From contig NZ_SHLD01000001.1 in NCBI RefSeq assembly GCF_004217615.1, positions 4,526,001-4,590,000 of the forward strand: DNA of 64,000 nucleotides. Direction: 5' to 3'. The stretch is from Micromonospora kangleipakensis. Its GTDB lineage: Bacteria; Actinomycetota; Actinomycetes; Mycobacteriales; Micromonosporaceae. The position numbers were made by a program, and so were the translations under genes. Of this stretch, positions 8,843-16,752 are shown piece after piece. Numbering within the stretch: the stretch's first letter is position 1; each line of letters starts with the position of its first letter. The notes below the pieces were generated by a model. It saw only the letters and a list, made by a program, of their open reading frames with translations. It made no database searches and was not told the origin of the DNA.

Positions 8843-10264
8843 ATGCTTTCCGCACTCGATCGTCGGCACACCGTCGCGCCGCCCGGGTACAGCCGTTGGC
8901 TGATTCCGCCGGCGGCGTTGGCGATCCATCTCTGCATCGGGCAGGTCTATGCGACCAGCGTGTACAAGAACTCCCTGATCGCGCACTTCGACGCGAGTCA
9001 GACGGCGATCGGGGTGATCTTCAGCATCGCGATCGTGATGCTGGGGTTGTCGGCCGCGGTGGCGGGCACGTGGGTGGAGGCGAACGGGCCGCGGAAGGCG
9101 ATGTTCGTCTCGGCGTGCTTCTGGGCGGCCGGGTTCCTGGTTGGCGCGCTGGGCATCGCGACGAAGCAGTTGTGGCTGCTGTACCTGGGGTACGGGCTGC
9201 TCGGCGGCATCGGTCTGGGGATCGGGTACATCTCCCCCGTCTCCACGTTGATCAAGTGGTTCCCGGACCGGCCGGGGCTGGCGACCGGTCTGGCGATCAT
9301 GGGGTTCGGGGGTGGGGCGATGGTGGCCTCTCCCCTGTCTCGTCAGTTGCTGTCGTTCTACGACCCGGGGTACGACCCGGCGAACGCCGCTTCGACGGCG
9401 TCGGGCGGCGCGCTGGTGTGGTTGTTCGTGACGTTGGGCGTCGGCTACTTCCTGATCATGATGTTCGGGGTGTTCAACGTGCGGGTGCCGGCGGCGGACT
9501 GGCGGCCGGCGGGTTTCGACCCGGCGCGGGTGGCGGCGAAGCCGCTGGTGACCACGGCGAACGTGTCGGCGGCGAACGCGGTGAAGACGCGGTCGTTCTG
9601 GCTGCTGTGGGTGGTGCTGTTCTGCAACGTGACCGCGGGCATCGGGATCCTGGAGCAGGCGAGCCCGATGATCCAGGACTTCTTCCGGGACAACGGGACG
9701 TCGGCGGTGTCGGTGGCGGCGGCGGGTGGCTTCGTGGGGTTGCTGTCGCTGTTCAACATGGCGGGCCGGTTCGCGTGGTCGTCGACGTCGGACCTGATCG
9801 GGCGTAAGCCGATCTACCTGGTGTACCTGGGCGTGGGCATGGTGCTGTACACGCTGCTGGCCCTGTTCGGGCAGACGGCGACGGCGTTATTCGTGCTGTT
9901 GGCGTGCGTGATCCTGTCCTTCTACGGGGGCGGGTTCGCGACGGTGCCGGCGTACCTGCGGGATCTGTTCGGCACGTTCGAGGTGGGCGCGATCCACGGT
10001 CGGCTGTTGACGGCGTGGTCGGCGGCGGGGATCGCCGGGCCGCTGATCGTCAACGGGTTCCTCGACGCCGAGGGCAAGCCGGGGACGTTGACGGCGGCGG
10101 CGTACCGGCCGGCGTTGTTCACGATGGTCGGGCTGCTGGCGGTGGGGTTCATCGCCAACCTGTTGATCCGGCCGGTGCCGGCGCGGTTCCACGAGCCGGC
10201 GTCGGGTCGGGACGCGAATGAGGGTGCGGAGCCGGTGGCGGCGGAGAGGAGCGGCACGCGATGA
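8843..10264 (+). CDS. OFA-family MFS transporter (oxalate/formate antiporter-like)
   Basis: 473-aa major facilitator with 12 predicted helices. The beginning PGYSRWLIPPAALAIHLCIGQVYA, the loop SPVSTLIKWFPDRPGLATG and the second half FCNVTAGIGILEQASPMIQD are hallmarks of the oxalate:formate antiporter (OFA) family, which exchanges small carboxylates across the membrane; the real substrate is unknown. ATG 8843 follows GAGAGGAAG. A 40-residue membrane protein starts inside its stop codon. The 150-bp gap upstream (8693-8842) shows no other feature. Confidence 0.92.
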   Translation: MLSALDRRHTVAPPGYSRWLIPPAALAIHLCIGQVYATSVYKNSLIAHFDASQTAIGVIFSIAIVMLGLSAAVAGTWVEANGPRKAMFVSACFWAAGFLVGALGIATKQLWLLYLGYGLLGGIGLGIGYISPVSTLIKWFPDRPGLATGLAIMGFGGGAMVASPLSRQLLSFYDPGYDPANAASTASGGALVWLFVTLGVGYFLIMMFGVFNVRVPAADWRPAGFDPARVAAKPLVTTANVSAANAVKTRSFWLLWVVLFCNVTAGIGILEQASPMIQDFFRDNGTSAVSVAAAGGFVGLLSLFNMAGRFAWSSTSDLIGRKPIYLVYLGVGMVLYTLLALFGQTATALFVLLACVILSFYGGGFATVPAYLRDLFGTFEVGAIHGRLLTAWSAAGIAGPLIVNGFLDAEGKPGTLTAAAYRPALFTMVGLLAVGFIANLLIRPVPARFHEPASGRDANEGAEPVAAERSGTR

Positions 10265-10383
10265 ACGAGGTCGGTCACGGGCAGCGGGCCCGGTTGTGGA
10301 TCTCCTGGTTGGTGGTGTCGGCGCTGCTGGGTTACGGGGTGGTGCAGACGGTGATCACGGCGGCGAAGCTGTTCACGAGCTGA
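10261..10383 (+). CDS. Small single-helix partner of the OFA transporter
   Basis: 40-residue protein read as M-N-E-V-G-H-G-Q-R-A-R followed by one transmembrane helix (LWISWLVVSALLGYGVVQTV). Its ATG overlaps the transporter stop as ATGA. Such tiny proteins are regularly encoded directly after actinobacterial OFA transporters and are annotated as MFS transporter small subunit; the role (assembly, stability or gating) is not known. Confidence 0.8.
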   Translation: MNEVGHGQRARLWISWLVVSALLGYGVVQTVITAAKLFTS

Positions 10384-10399
10384 CGCGGCGCCGATGAGG

Positions 10400-10429
10400 A
10401 CGGCCCGGGGGTGCGCTCTCCCGGGCCGT
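10400..10429. terminator. Hairpin terminator between convergent genes
   Basis: Arms ACGGCCCGGG and CCCGGGCCGT (10 bp, perfect) around a 10-nt loop lie 16 nt after the small transporter subunit and 14 nt after the end of the convergent SDR gene, so the hairpin can serve both strands. Confidence 0.75.
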
Positions 10430-10443
10430 TCGCCGTGCCGGGA

Positions 10444-11172
10444 CTACAGGCCGCCGGCGACGCGGAGCACGGCGCCGGCGGTGTAGGAGGCGTCGGGGCC
10501 GAGAAGCCAGGCGATGGCGGCGGCGACCTCGTCGGGTTCGCCCGCGCGGCCCAGGGGGATGCGGCCGGCGGCGCTGTCGGGCCGGTCGGGTACGCCGGAG
10601 AGGGCGTGGATGTCGGTGCGGATGATGCCGGGTGCGACGGCGTTGACGCGGATGCCGTGCGGGGCGAGTTCCTTGGCCAGGCCGAGGGTGAGGGTGTCGG
10701 TGGCGGCCTTGACGGCGGCGTAGTGGATGTATTCGCCGGGGCTGCCGAGGGTGGCGGCGGCGGAGGAGACGTTGACGATGGCGCCGCCGTGGGTCATCCG
10801 GCGGGCGGCCTGCTGGGCGCAGAGGACGTACCCGATGAGGTTGACGTCGACGACCTGGCGCAGGTCGTCGGTGCGCAGCTCGGTGAAGGGGCCGATCGGG
10901 CTGGTGATGCCGGCGTTGTTGACCAGGCCGGTGACGGGTCCGAGGTCGGCGGCGGCGTCGAAGAGGCGCTGGACCTGGTCGGGGTCGGTGGTGTCGGCGG
11001 GGACGGCGAGGCCGCGGCGGCCGGTGGCCTGGATGTCGTCGAGGACGGCTTTCGCGGCGGTGTGGTCGCGGCGGTAGCCGATGGCGATGTCGTGGCCGGC
11101 CGCGGCGAGCCGGCGTGCGGTGGCGGCGCCGATGCCGCGGCTGCCGCCGGTGACGATGGTGACGGAGGTCAA
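10444..11172 (-). CDS. Short-chain dehydrogenase/reductase (FabG-like)
   Basis: 242-aa classical SDR: cofactor motif TGGSRGIGAATA at residues 8-19, NNAGI near 86, catalytic Ser-Tyr-Lys (VNVSSAAATLGSPGEYIHYA then AAVKAA) near 138-156, and the substrate-side APGIIRTDI. It reduces a ketone or oxidises an alcohol with NAD(P)H; fatty acid versus other substrates cannot be decided. It is divergent from the patatin-like gene at 11251, with a 78-bp shared promoter region. Confidence 0.9.
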   Translation of the reverse strand: MTSVTIVTGGSRGIGAATARRLAAAGHDIAIGYRRDHTAAKAVLDDIQATGRRGLAVPADTTDPDQVQRLFDAAADLGPVTGLVNNAGITSPIGPFTELRTDDLRQVVDVNLIGYVLCAQQAARRMTHGGAIVNVSSAAATLGSPGEYIHYAAVKAATDTLTLGLAKELAPHGIRVNAVAPGIIRTDIHALSGVPDRPDSAAGRIPLGRAGEPDEVAAAIAWLLGPDASYTAGAVLRVAGGL

Positions 11173-11250
11173 CGCCCACTCCCCTGCCCTGGTGTGTGGG
11201 TGAGGTTACCGTGACCGGCACGGTGCGGTGGTGGAGAGGACGATCACACG

Positions 11251-12081
11251 ATGACGCGGGCGTTGGTGCTGGGTGGTGGCGGCGTGACCGGGGTGGCCTG
11301 GGAGTTGGGGCTGCTGGCCGGGTTGGCGGAGCGGGGGGTGGAGCTGGCCGGGGCGGACCTGGTGGTGGGCACGTCGGCGGGGTCGGTGGTGGGGGCGCAG
11401 CTGTGTTCCGGGGTGCCGGTGGAGGAGTTGTACGCGGCGCAGTTGCGCCCGGCCACGGGTGAGGTGGCGGCCCGGTTCGGGGTGGGTGCGGTGGCGCGGC
11501 TGTTGTGGGCGGGTGGGCGTACCCGGGATGAGGTGCGGTCGCGGGCGCGGATCGGGGCGATGGCGGTGGCGGCGCGGACGCCGTCGGAGGCGTCGCGGCG
11601 GGCGGTGATCGAGGGGCGGTTGCCGGCGCGGGAGTGGCCGGCGCGGCGGCTGCTGGTGACGGCGGTGGACGCGGGCTCGGGTGAGTTCGTGGTGTTCGAC
11701 GCGGCCAGTGGGGTGTCGTTGGTGGAGGCGGTGGGGGCCAGTTGCGCGGTGCCGGGGGTGTGGCCGCCGGTGACGATCGGGGATCGCCGGTACGTCGACG
11801 GTGGGATGCGGTCGGCGGTGAACGCGGACCTGGCGGCGGGCGCTGAGGCGGTGGTGGTGCTGGCGCCGGTGTCGTCGGCGTTCGGGCCGATGCCGAGACT
11901 GTCGACGCAGGTGGCGGCGTTGCGTCGGTCGGCGCGGGTGGCGGTGGTGGCGCCGGACGCGGCGGCCCGTCGGGCGATCGGGCGCAACGTGTTGGATCCG
12001 GCGCGGCGGGCGGGTGCGGCGCGGGCGGGTCGGGCACAGGCGGCGGCGGTGGCCGACGAGGTGGCGGCGGTGTGGGGCTGA
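11251..12081 (+). CDS. Patatin-like phospholipase
   Basis: 276-aa serine lipid hydrolase. The oxyanion-hole glycines (LGGGGVTGVAWELGLLAGL, residues 6-24), the nucleophile elbow GTSAGS near residue 47, and the DGG motif (YVDGGMRSAV) near residue 180 give the Ser-Asp dyad. It probably hydrolyses phospholipids or acylglycerols in the cytoplasm. ATG 11251 follows a GAGAGGA site. It differs clearly from the larger patatin at 50178 and is a housekeeping-type copy. Confidence 0.9.
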   Translation: MTRALVLGGGGVTGVAWELGLLAGLAERGVELAGADLVVGTSAGSVVGAQLCSGVPVEELYAAQLRPATGEVAARFGVGAVARLLWAGGRTRDEVRSRARIGAMAVAARTPSEASRRAVIEGRLPAREWPARRLLVTAVDAGSGEFVVFDAASGVSLVEAVGASCAVPGVWPPVTIGDRRYVDGGMRSAVNADLAAGAEAVVVLAPVSSAFGPMPRLSTQVAALRRSARVAVVAPDAAARRAIGRNVLDPARRAGAARAGRAQAAAVADEVAAVWG

Positions 12082-12124
12082 TCGCCTAGGCTCCGCGCGT
12101 CGGATCGATCAGCGGAGGTGCGCG

Positions 12125-12583
12125 GTGGGTGTGGGTGTCGGTGATCTGGTGGACGATTTCGCGCTGCCGGACGAGACGGGGACGGTTCGGCGACTGTCGG
12201 AGCTGGTGGCGGCGGGGCCGGTGGTGTTGTTCTTCTACCCGGCGGCGATGACGCGGGGGTGCACGGCGGAGAGCTGCCACTTCCGGGATCTGGCGGCGGA
12301 GTTCGCGGCGGTGGGCGCCCAGCGCGTGGGCATCAGCCGGGATCCGGTCGAGAAGCAGGCGGAGTTCTCCCGGCGGCACGGGTTCGACTATCCGCTCCTG
12401 TCGGACGTCGACGGCGCGGTGGCGGACGCGTTCGGGGTGCGGCGGCGGCTGCCGTTGGGGGCGTTGAGCACGCGGCGGATGACGTTCGTGATCGGTCAGG
12501 ACCGGCGGGTGCTGGCGGTGGTGCACAGCGAGCTGAGCATGAACGAGCACGCGGACGCCGCCTTACGGGCGCTGGGGGCCTGA
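12125..12583 (+). CDS. Peroxiredoxin (BCP/AhpC-TSA type)
   Basis: 152-aa thioredoxin-fold peroxidase. DFALPDETGTVRRLSEL is the family start, and FFYPAAMTRGCTAESCHFRD at about residues 38-57 carries the peroxidatic cysteine in TRGCTAE, with a second cysteine five residues on, as in the BCP/PrxQ group. It reduces hydrogen peroxide or organic peroxides. GTG 12125 has GGAGG 6 nt upstream; the frame opening earlier overlaps the patatin gene and has no ribosome binding site. Confidence 0.9.
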   Translation: MGVGVGDLVDDFALPDETGTVRRLSELVAAGPVVLFFYPAAMTRGCTAESCHFRDLAAEFAAVGAQRVGISRDPVEKQAEFSRRHGFDYPLLSDVDGAVADAFGVRRRLPLGALSTRRMTFVIGQDRRVLAVVHSELSMNEHADAALRALGA

Positions 12584-12650
12584 TCTTCGTGGTGTCGCAG
12601 CCGGCTGGTATCAAGGCTGCAATCAAACATTTGTACGGAAGAGGGCTGTG

Positions 12651-13337
12651 ATGGCGGGCCAGGGTTTGTCCACTGACGAGGTGCAAGGCATCCGGGAGGC
12701 GTTGGCCGCGGGCCGGAAGCCGAAGGTGGTGTTCACGACGGCGGCGGGTCAGATGGCGGGTCAGCTCGGCCAGGTGGTGGAGCTGACCGATCCGGCGGCC
12801 TCGGACGAGTTCGTGGTGGTGCGGTTCGGCCGGGACGAGCTGCCCTTCTCCCCCGCCGACGTGGCGGTCGCGCCGCGGGGAGCGGGGCGGAAGGCGCCGG
12901 CGGAGCCGAAGCCGGAGGTCGAGGAGCCGGTTGCGCCGCCGGAGCCGGAGTTCGTGTTGGACACGCCGCGGGTGCCGGCGCCGCGTCGGGAGGAGCCGAA
13001 GGTGGAGCAGCAGGTGGAGGCGAAGCCGCCGGCGCGGCGGCCGGTGAAGGCGGCGAAGCCGAAGGGCCCGGCGGGGCTGACGGTGACGTTGGCGTACGCC
13101 GAGGGTGAGTGGACGGTGGCGGCGCAGCAGGGCGCGAAGGCCCTCGCGAAGCCGTACGTGGTGAAGCCCGCGGAGGCGCTGCGGATGGTGGCGCTGGTGG
13201 ACGTGCCGGGGGTGCAGGAGGCGGTGGAGCAGATCCTCGCCGCGGAGCGGGCGGAGGCGGAGCAGCAGGCGGAGAAGCTGCGCGCCGAGCTGGCGGAGAT
13301 CGAGGCGCGGCTGGCGGACCTGCGCGACGCGCGCTGA
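12651..13337 (+). CDS. Hypothetical protein with coiled-coil C-terminus (DUF6319-like)
   Basis: 228 aa. The N-terminal 65 residues (TDEVQGIREALAAGRKPKVV, then FTTAAGQMAGQLGQVVELTD) are followed by a Pro/Glu/Lys-rich linker, a short beta domain with AYAEGEWTVAAQQG, and a C-terminal coiled coil of about 50 residues. The arrangement resembles the streptomycete family I know as DUF6319, but I cannot confirm that. ATG 12651 is preceded by GAAGAGGG; a GTG sits directly before it. Highly charged and probably soluble, perhaps nucleic-acid- or ribosome-associated, which is only a guess. Confidence 0.7.
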   Translation: MAGQGLSTDEVQGIREALAAGRKPKVVFTTAAGQMAGQLGQVVELTDPAASDEFVVVRFGRDELPFSPADVAVAPRGAGRKAPAEPKPEVEEPVAPPEPEFVLDTPRVPAPRREEPKVEQQVEAKPPARRPVKAAKPKGPAGLTVTLAYAEGEWTVAAQQGAKALAKPYVVKPAEALRMVALVDVPGVQEAVEQILAAERAEAEQQAEKLRAELAEIEARLADLRDAR

Positions 13338-13341
13338 CGGA

Positions 13342-13380
13342 GGCCCGGTGCGGCGGCCCGTCGAGGCCGCCGCACGGGCC
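13342..13380. terminator. Hairpin terminator
   Basis: A 15-bp stem with one bulge (GGCCCGGTGCGGCGGC against GCCGCCGCACGGGCC) starts 4 nt after the coiled-coil gene. The next gene is convergent, 90 bp further on; nothing else is visible in 13381-13469. Confidence 0.7.
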
Positions 13381-13469
13381 GCCGGTGGGGTCAGCCGTCG
13401 GTCGCGGCTGTCGGTGGTCGAGCACGCGGGCTGGCCGAGGATCCGCTCTTCCACCGGGCCCGCTGCGGC

Positions 13470-14651
13470 TCAGAAGTAGTCGTGCAGGTGGGCTGCTCCC
13501 CCGGCGGCGAGCAGGTTCAGCGGGCGGGGGTCCGCGCCGGCGGCGAGGTGGAGCAGGCCCGCCTCGGCGACGGCCGGGGCGTCGGTGGCGCCGCAGTAGA
13601 GCAGGGCGAAGCCGCGGACGGTCAGCCGCAGGTCGGCGTCGGTGGCTACCCGGGTGAGCCGGGCGTCGCCGTCGGCGACCTCGAGGCGCCAGGTGCCGGT
13701 GTTCCAGTCGGCGAGGTCGTCGTCGAGGGTGAACTCGACGCTGCCGCGCAGGTGCACGGGCCAGCCGCGGTCGGCGACGGCGCGGGCCACGTCGACGGGC
13801 CGGTGCATCCACAGTTCCCGCCCGTGTTCCCGGGCGGCTTCCAGGGGCAGGTGAGCGCCGACGGCGTCGCCGGGCAGCGGGCAGATCCGCAGGGTGGGGG
13901 TGACGCTCTGCCAGCTGGCGAGGCTGCCGATCAGCGCACGGGCGGCGTCGCCGGTGTTGGCGGCGATGTCCTCGACGGTGAGGACGGCGTCGTGGCGGTA
14001 GCCACGGCCGCGGTTCCAGCCGGCGTAGCCGACCAGCTCGCCGTCGTGTTCGACGAGGGTGAGGCCGTCGAACGGGAGGCTGCCGGCGGCTGGGGTGAAC
14101 AGCTCGCCCCGGCGGGTGAGCAGGCCGCGGCGGTGGCGGGCCACCCGCTCGTAGAGGGCGGCCACGGCGGGCAGGTCGGCCGCCTGAGCGGCGCGCAGCG
14201 TCAGGTGCGGTGCGGGCCGGTGCCGGGGCAGCGCCGCGGTGGGCAGGGTGACGGTGCGCAGCACACCCGCGACGTCCCAGCCGCAGGCCCGGTAGGGGGC
14301 GGTGACCGTGGGGAACAGCGCGCTGACGGCGGCGCCACGGTCGTGAGCACCGCGGAGCAGGCCGCCGAGCAGGGCGCGGGCGACGCCCCGGCCGCGCGCC
14401 TCCGGGGCGACGGCGACACCGCCGACGTCGGCGGCGGTCACCGTCCTGCCGTCCCACCACTGTTCGTGGTGCAGGTCCACGGCCTTGCCGACGAGCCGGC
14501 CGTCGTCGTCGAAGGCGCCGTAGCGGGTCAGGCCGGGCACGGGTGCGGTGGCGTGCGGCGGCGGCCGCGGGTCGGAGCCGAAGGCGAGCCGGCCGAGCTG
14601 CCAGGCGTCGGTCAGGTCGTCGGGGGTGAGTTCGCGGACGGTGACGGGCAC
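13470..14651 (-). CDS. Eis-like GNAT N-acetyltransferase with SCP2-type C-terminus
   Basis: 393 aa, the normal length for the Eis (enhanced intracellular survival) family. The N-terminal GNAT domain has the acetyl-CoA loop VGGVAVAPEARGRGVARALL at about residues 75-94, a second degenerate GNAT domain follows, and the C-terminal sterol-carrier-like domain ends in HDYF, whose terminal carboxylate is catalytic in Eis enzymes. Characterised members acetylate aminoglycosides or protein lysines at several positions; the substrate here is open. It is a single gene between a terminator and a MarR gene on the same strand. Confidence 0.9.
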   Translation of the reverse strand: MPVTVRELTPDDLTDAWQLGRLAFGSDPRPPPHATAPVPGLTRYGAFDDDGRLVGKAVDLHHEQWWDGRTVTAADVGGVAVAPEARGRGVARALLGGLLRGAHDRGAAVSALFPTVTAPYRACGWDVAGVLRTVTLPTAALPRHRPAPHLTLRAAQAADLPAVAALYERVARHRRGLLTRRGELFTPAAGSLPFDGLTLVEHDGELVGYAGWNRGRGYRHDAVLTVEDIAANTGDAARALIGSLASWQSVTPTLRICPLPGDAVGAHLPLEAAREHGRELWMHRPVDVARAVADRGWPVHLRGSVEFTLDDDLADWNTGTWRLEVADGDARLTRVATDADLRLTVRGFALLYCGATDAPAVAEAGLLHLAAGADPRPLNLLAAGGAAHLHDYF

Positions 14652-14692
14652 CGGCCCACCCTAGCGGCGTAGATCTTGGCGGTGGACGGGAT

Positions 14693-15136
14693 TTACCGGT
14701 CGGCGTGGTGGTCGAGCAGGATGGTGAGCAGCCGGGTGAGCTGGTCGCGCTCCGCCCGGGACAGGGGGGCGAGCAGGGTGTCCTGGACCCGGTCGAGGGT
14801 CTCCCCCATCCGGCGCAGCTCGCAGCGGCCGGCAGTGGTGAGGGTGACCACGTTGCGGCGCCGGTCGGCCGGGTCGGGTGCGCGGACCACGAGGTCCTTC
14901 GCGGCGAGCTCGTTGAGCACGGCGACGACGTCGCTGCGGTCGATGCGGCAGCGCCGGCCCAGGTCGGCCTGGCTGGCCGGGCCCTGCTCCTCCAGCGCGG
15001 CGAGCAGCCGGTAGTGGTAGCCGCGCGCGCCGAGCGCGCCGAGGCCGTCGGCGACGAGGTGGGCGGCGTGCGCGGCGGTCTGGGTGAGCAGCCAGCTCGG
15101 GGTGGTGCGCAGCCGGGCCGGGGTGCCGGGTTCCAT
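14693..15136 (-). CDS. MarR-family transcriptional regulator
   Basis: 147 aa. Winged helix with SQADLGRRCRIDRSDVVAVL as recognition region (about residues 50-70) and the wing DPADRRRNVVTLTTAG near 85-100, both typical of MarR. I start at ATG 15136 (MEPGTPARLRTTPSWLL); the frame opens slightly earlier without a start signal. It is divergent from a second MarR-type gene, with clustered inverted repeats between them. Confidence 0.9.
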   Translation of the reverse strand: MEPGTPARLRTTPSWLLTQTAAHAAHLVADGLGALGARGYHYRLLAALEEQGPASQADLGRRCRIDRSDVVAVLNELAAKDLVVRAPDPADRRRNVVTLTTAGRCELRRMGETLDRVQDTLLAPLSRAERDQLTRLLTILLDHHADR

Positions 15137-15184
15137 GACGGCCACCCTACCAGCGATCGTTGGCAGCACCCACGATCCCTGCTA

Positions 15185-15216
15185 CGTTGGCCAAACCAAC
15201 GTTGGCGACGCCAACG
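15185..15216. promoter_or_regulatory. Two overlapping inverted repeats, probable MarR operators
   Basis: CGTTGG-N5-CCAACG (15185-15201) overlaps CGTTGGCG-A-CGCCAACG (15200-15216), and a further GCGATCGTTGG half-site lies at about 15153-15163. They sit between the two divergent MarR genes, so one or both regulators probably repress here. Confidence 0.65.
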
Positions 15217-15237
15217 AGCTGATGGAAGGAGCGTCGC

Positions 15238-15675
15238 ATGTCGATCACCCTCTCCGGCCAGGTCATCGGCCAGGCCCACCACGCCACCCGGGCGGTCCTC
15301 GAACGCGAGCTGGCCGGCATCGGGATCACCTTCCCCCAGTCCGTCGCGCTCAACGCCGTCGCCGCCGAGGGCGGGGTCGTCGACCGCACCGCGCTCGTCG
15401 GGCGGATGACCGGCGGCCTGAAGGTCGACGAGTCGGCGGTGCGCACCACGCTCGCCGAGCTGACCGACGCCGGGCTGCTCCGGACGCTGCCCGCCGGAGG
15501 CTCCGGTCTCGCGCTCACCGACGCCGGTCGGACGCGGCAGCGGCAGGTCACCGACGCGGTCGCCGGCATCGTCGCCCGGCTGTACGCGGACATCCCCGCC
15601 GCCGAACTGGAGGTCGCCGGCCGCGTCCTCACCCTGCTGAAGCAGCGGGCCGACGCCGAGCTGGCGCTGGCCTGA
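15238..15675 (+). CDS. MarR-family transcriptional regulator
   Basis: 145 aa. N-terminal dimerisation helices (SGQVIGQAHHATRAVLEREL), then the winged helix with GLKVDESAVRTTLAELTDAG (about residues 60-79) and a glycine-rich wing. ATG 15238 follows GGAAGGAGC. No dedicated target gene follows; a perfect terminator ends the transcript 8 nt on, so it and its divergent partner appear to be a regulator-only locus. Confidence 0.85.
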   Translation: MSITLSGQVIGQAHHATRAVLERELAGIGITFPQSVALNAVAAEGGVVDRTALVGRMTGGLKVDESAVRTTLAELTDAGLLRTLPAGGSGLALTDAGRTRQRQVTDAVAGIVARLYADIPAAELEVAGRVLTLLKQRADAELALA

Positions 15676-15682
15676 AACGCCG

Positions 15683-15719
15683 CGCGGGGCCGGTGCGACC
15701 CCCTCGCACCGGCCCCGCG
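15683..15719. terminator. Perfect 16-bp hairpin terminator
   Basis: Arms CGCGGGGCCGGTGCGA and TCGCACCGGCCCCGCG around five C residues, located 8 nt after the MarR stop and 20 nt before the end of the convergent cydB. It can terminate from both sides. Confidence 0.85.
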
Positions 15720-15738
15720 TCCCGCGCCCGCAGGCTCA

Positions 15739-16737
15739 TCAGTGTTGCGGAATGTGCACTACCCCGATTCGCTTGCGGAACACCCAGTACGTCCAGCCCT
15801 GGTAGGCCAGCACGATCGGGGTGAACACCACCGCCACCCAGGTCATGATCTTCAGGGTGTAGGGGGTGGAGGAGGCGTTCGTGGCGGTGAGCGTGCCGGC
15901 GGCGTCCAGGGTCGACGGCAGCACGTTCGGGAACAGCGCCGCGAACAGGGTCGCCACGGCCAGGGCGATCGCCACGGCGGTGCCGGTGAACGCCCAGCCC
16001 TCCCGGCGTACCCGGGCGGCGGCCACACCACCGACCAGGGCGAGGGCCGCGCCGACGGCGAGCACGACGGCGGCGGCGCTGGAGCGGATGGTCAGGGTCC
16101 AGGCCAGGAAGGCCACCGCGACCACGGCGGTGCCGACGCCGAGCTTCACGGCCAGGGCGCCGGCCCGCTCGCGGATCTCCCCGGTGGTCTTCAGCGCGAT
16201 GAACACCGCGCCGTGGGTGAGGAAGAGCGCGAGGGTCGTCAGGCCGCCGAGCAGGGCGTACGGGTTGAGCAGGTCGAACAGGCCGCCGACGTACTCGTGG
16301 TCGGCGTCCAGCGGCACGCCGCGCAGGATGTTGGCGAACGCGACGCCCCACAGGATCGCCGGCAGCAGCGAGCCGAAGAAGATCGCCTGGTCCCAGCGGC
16401 GCTTCCAGGACGCCTCCGGGCGCTTGTGCCGGTACTCGAAGGCGACGCCCCGGGCGATCAGCGCGAGCAGGATCAGCAGCAGCGGCAGGTAGAAGCCGGA
16501 GAAGAGGGTGGCGTACCACTCGGGGAAGGCGGCGAACATGGCGCCGCCGGCGGTGATCAGCCAGACCTCGTTGCCGTCCCAGACCGGGCCGATGGTGTTG
16601 ATCAGGACGCGGCGTTCCCGGTCGTCGCGGCCCAGCACGGGCAGCAGCATGCCGACGCCGAAGTCGAAGCCTTCGAGGATGAAGTAGCCGGTGAAGAGCA
16701 CGGCGACGAGGAGAAACCAGACGGTCGTCAGTTCCAC
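15739..16737 (-). CDS. cydB: Cytochrome bd ubiquinol/menaquinol oxidase subunit II
   Basis: 332 aa with nine or so membrane helices; subunit II of the high-affinity terminal oxidase, partner of CydA in the plasma membrane. Family marks are the start TTVWFLLVAVLFTGYFILEG, FDFGVGMLLPVLGRDDRERR and NTIGPVWDGNEVWLITAGGA. It starts 15 nt after the cydA stop, so they form one operon. The cydDC exporter genes that often follow are absent; a terminator and MarR genes come next. Confidence 0.96.
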   Translation of the reverse strand: MELTTVWFLLVAVLFTGYFILEGFDFGVGMLLPVLGRDDRERRVLINTIGPVWDGNEVWLITAGGAMFAAFPEWYATLFSGFYLPLLLILLALIARGVAFEYRHKRPEASWKRRWDQAIFFGSLLPAILWGVAFANILRGVPLDADHEYVGGLFDLLNPYALLGGLTTLALFLTHGAVFIALKTTGEIRERAGALAVKLGVGTAVVAVAFLAWTLTIRSSAAAVVLAVGAALALVGGVAAARVRREGWAFTGTAVAIALAVATLFAALFPNVLPSTLDAAGTLTATNASSTPYTLKIMTWVAVVFTPIVLAYQGWTYWVFRKRIGVVHIPQH

Positions 16738-16752
16738 GATGGGCTCCGGGGA

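Noticed and set aside
10373..12037. 554-codon minus-strand frame
   Set aside because: Proline/arginine-rich shadow of the SDR and the patatin gene with no recognisable domain.
12733..15282. 849-codon open frame on the minus strand
   Set aside because: It lies across the coiled-coil gene and, out of frame, the Eis-like and MarR genes; its translation is repetitive Arg/Pro/Ala typical of high-GC shadow frames.
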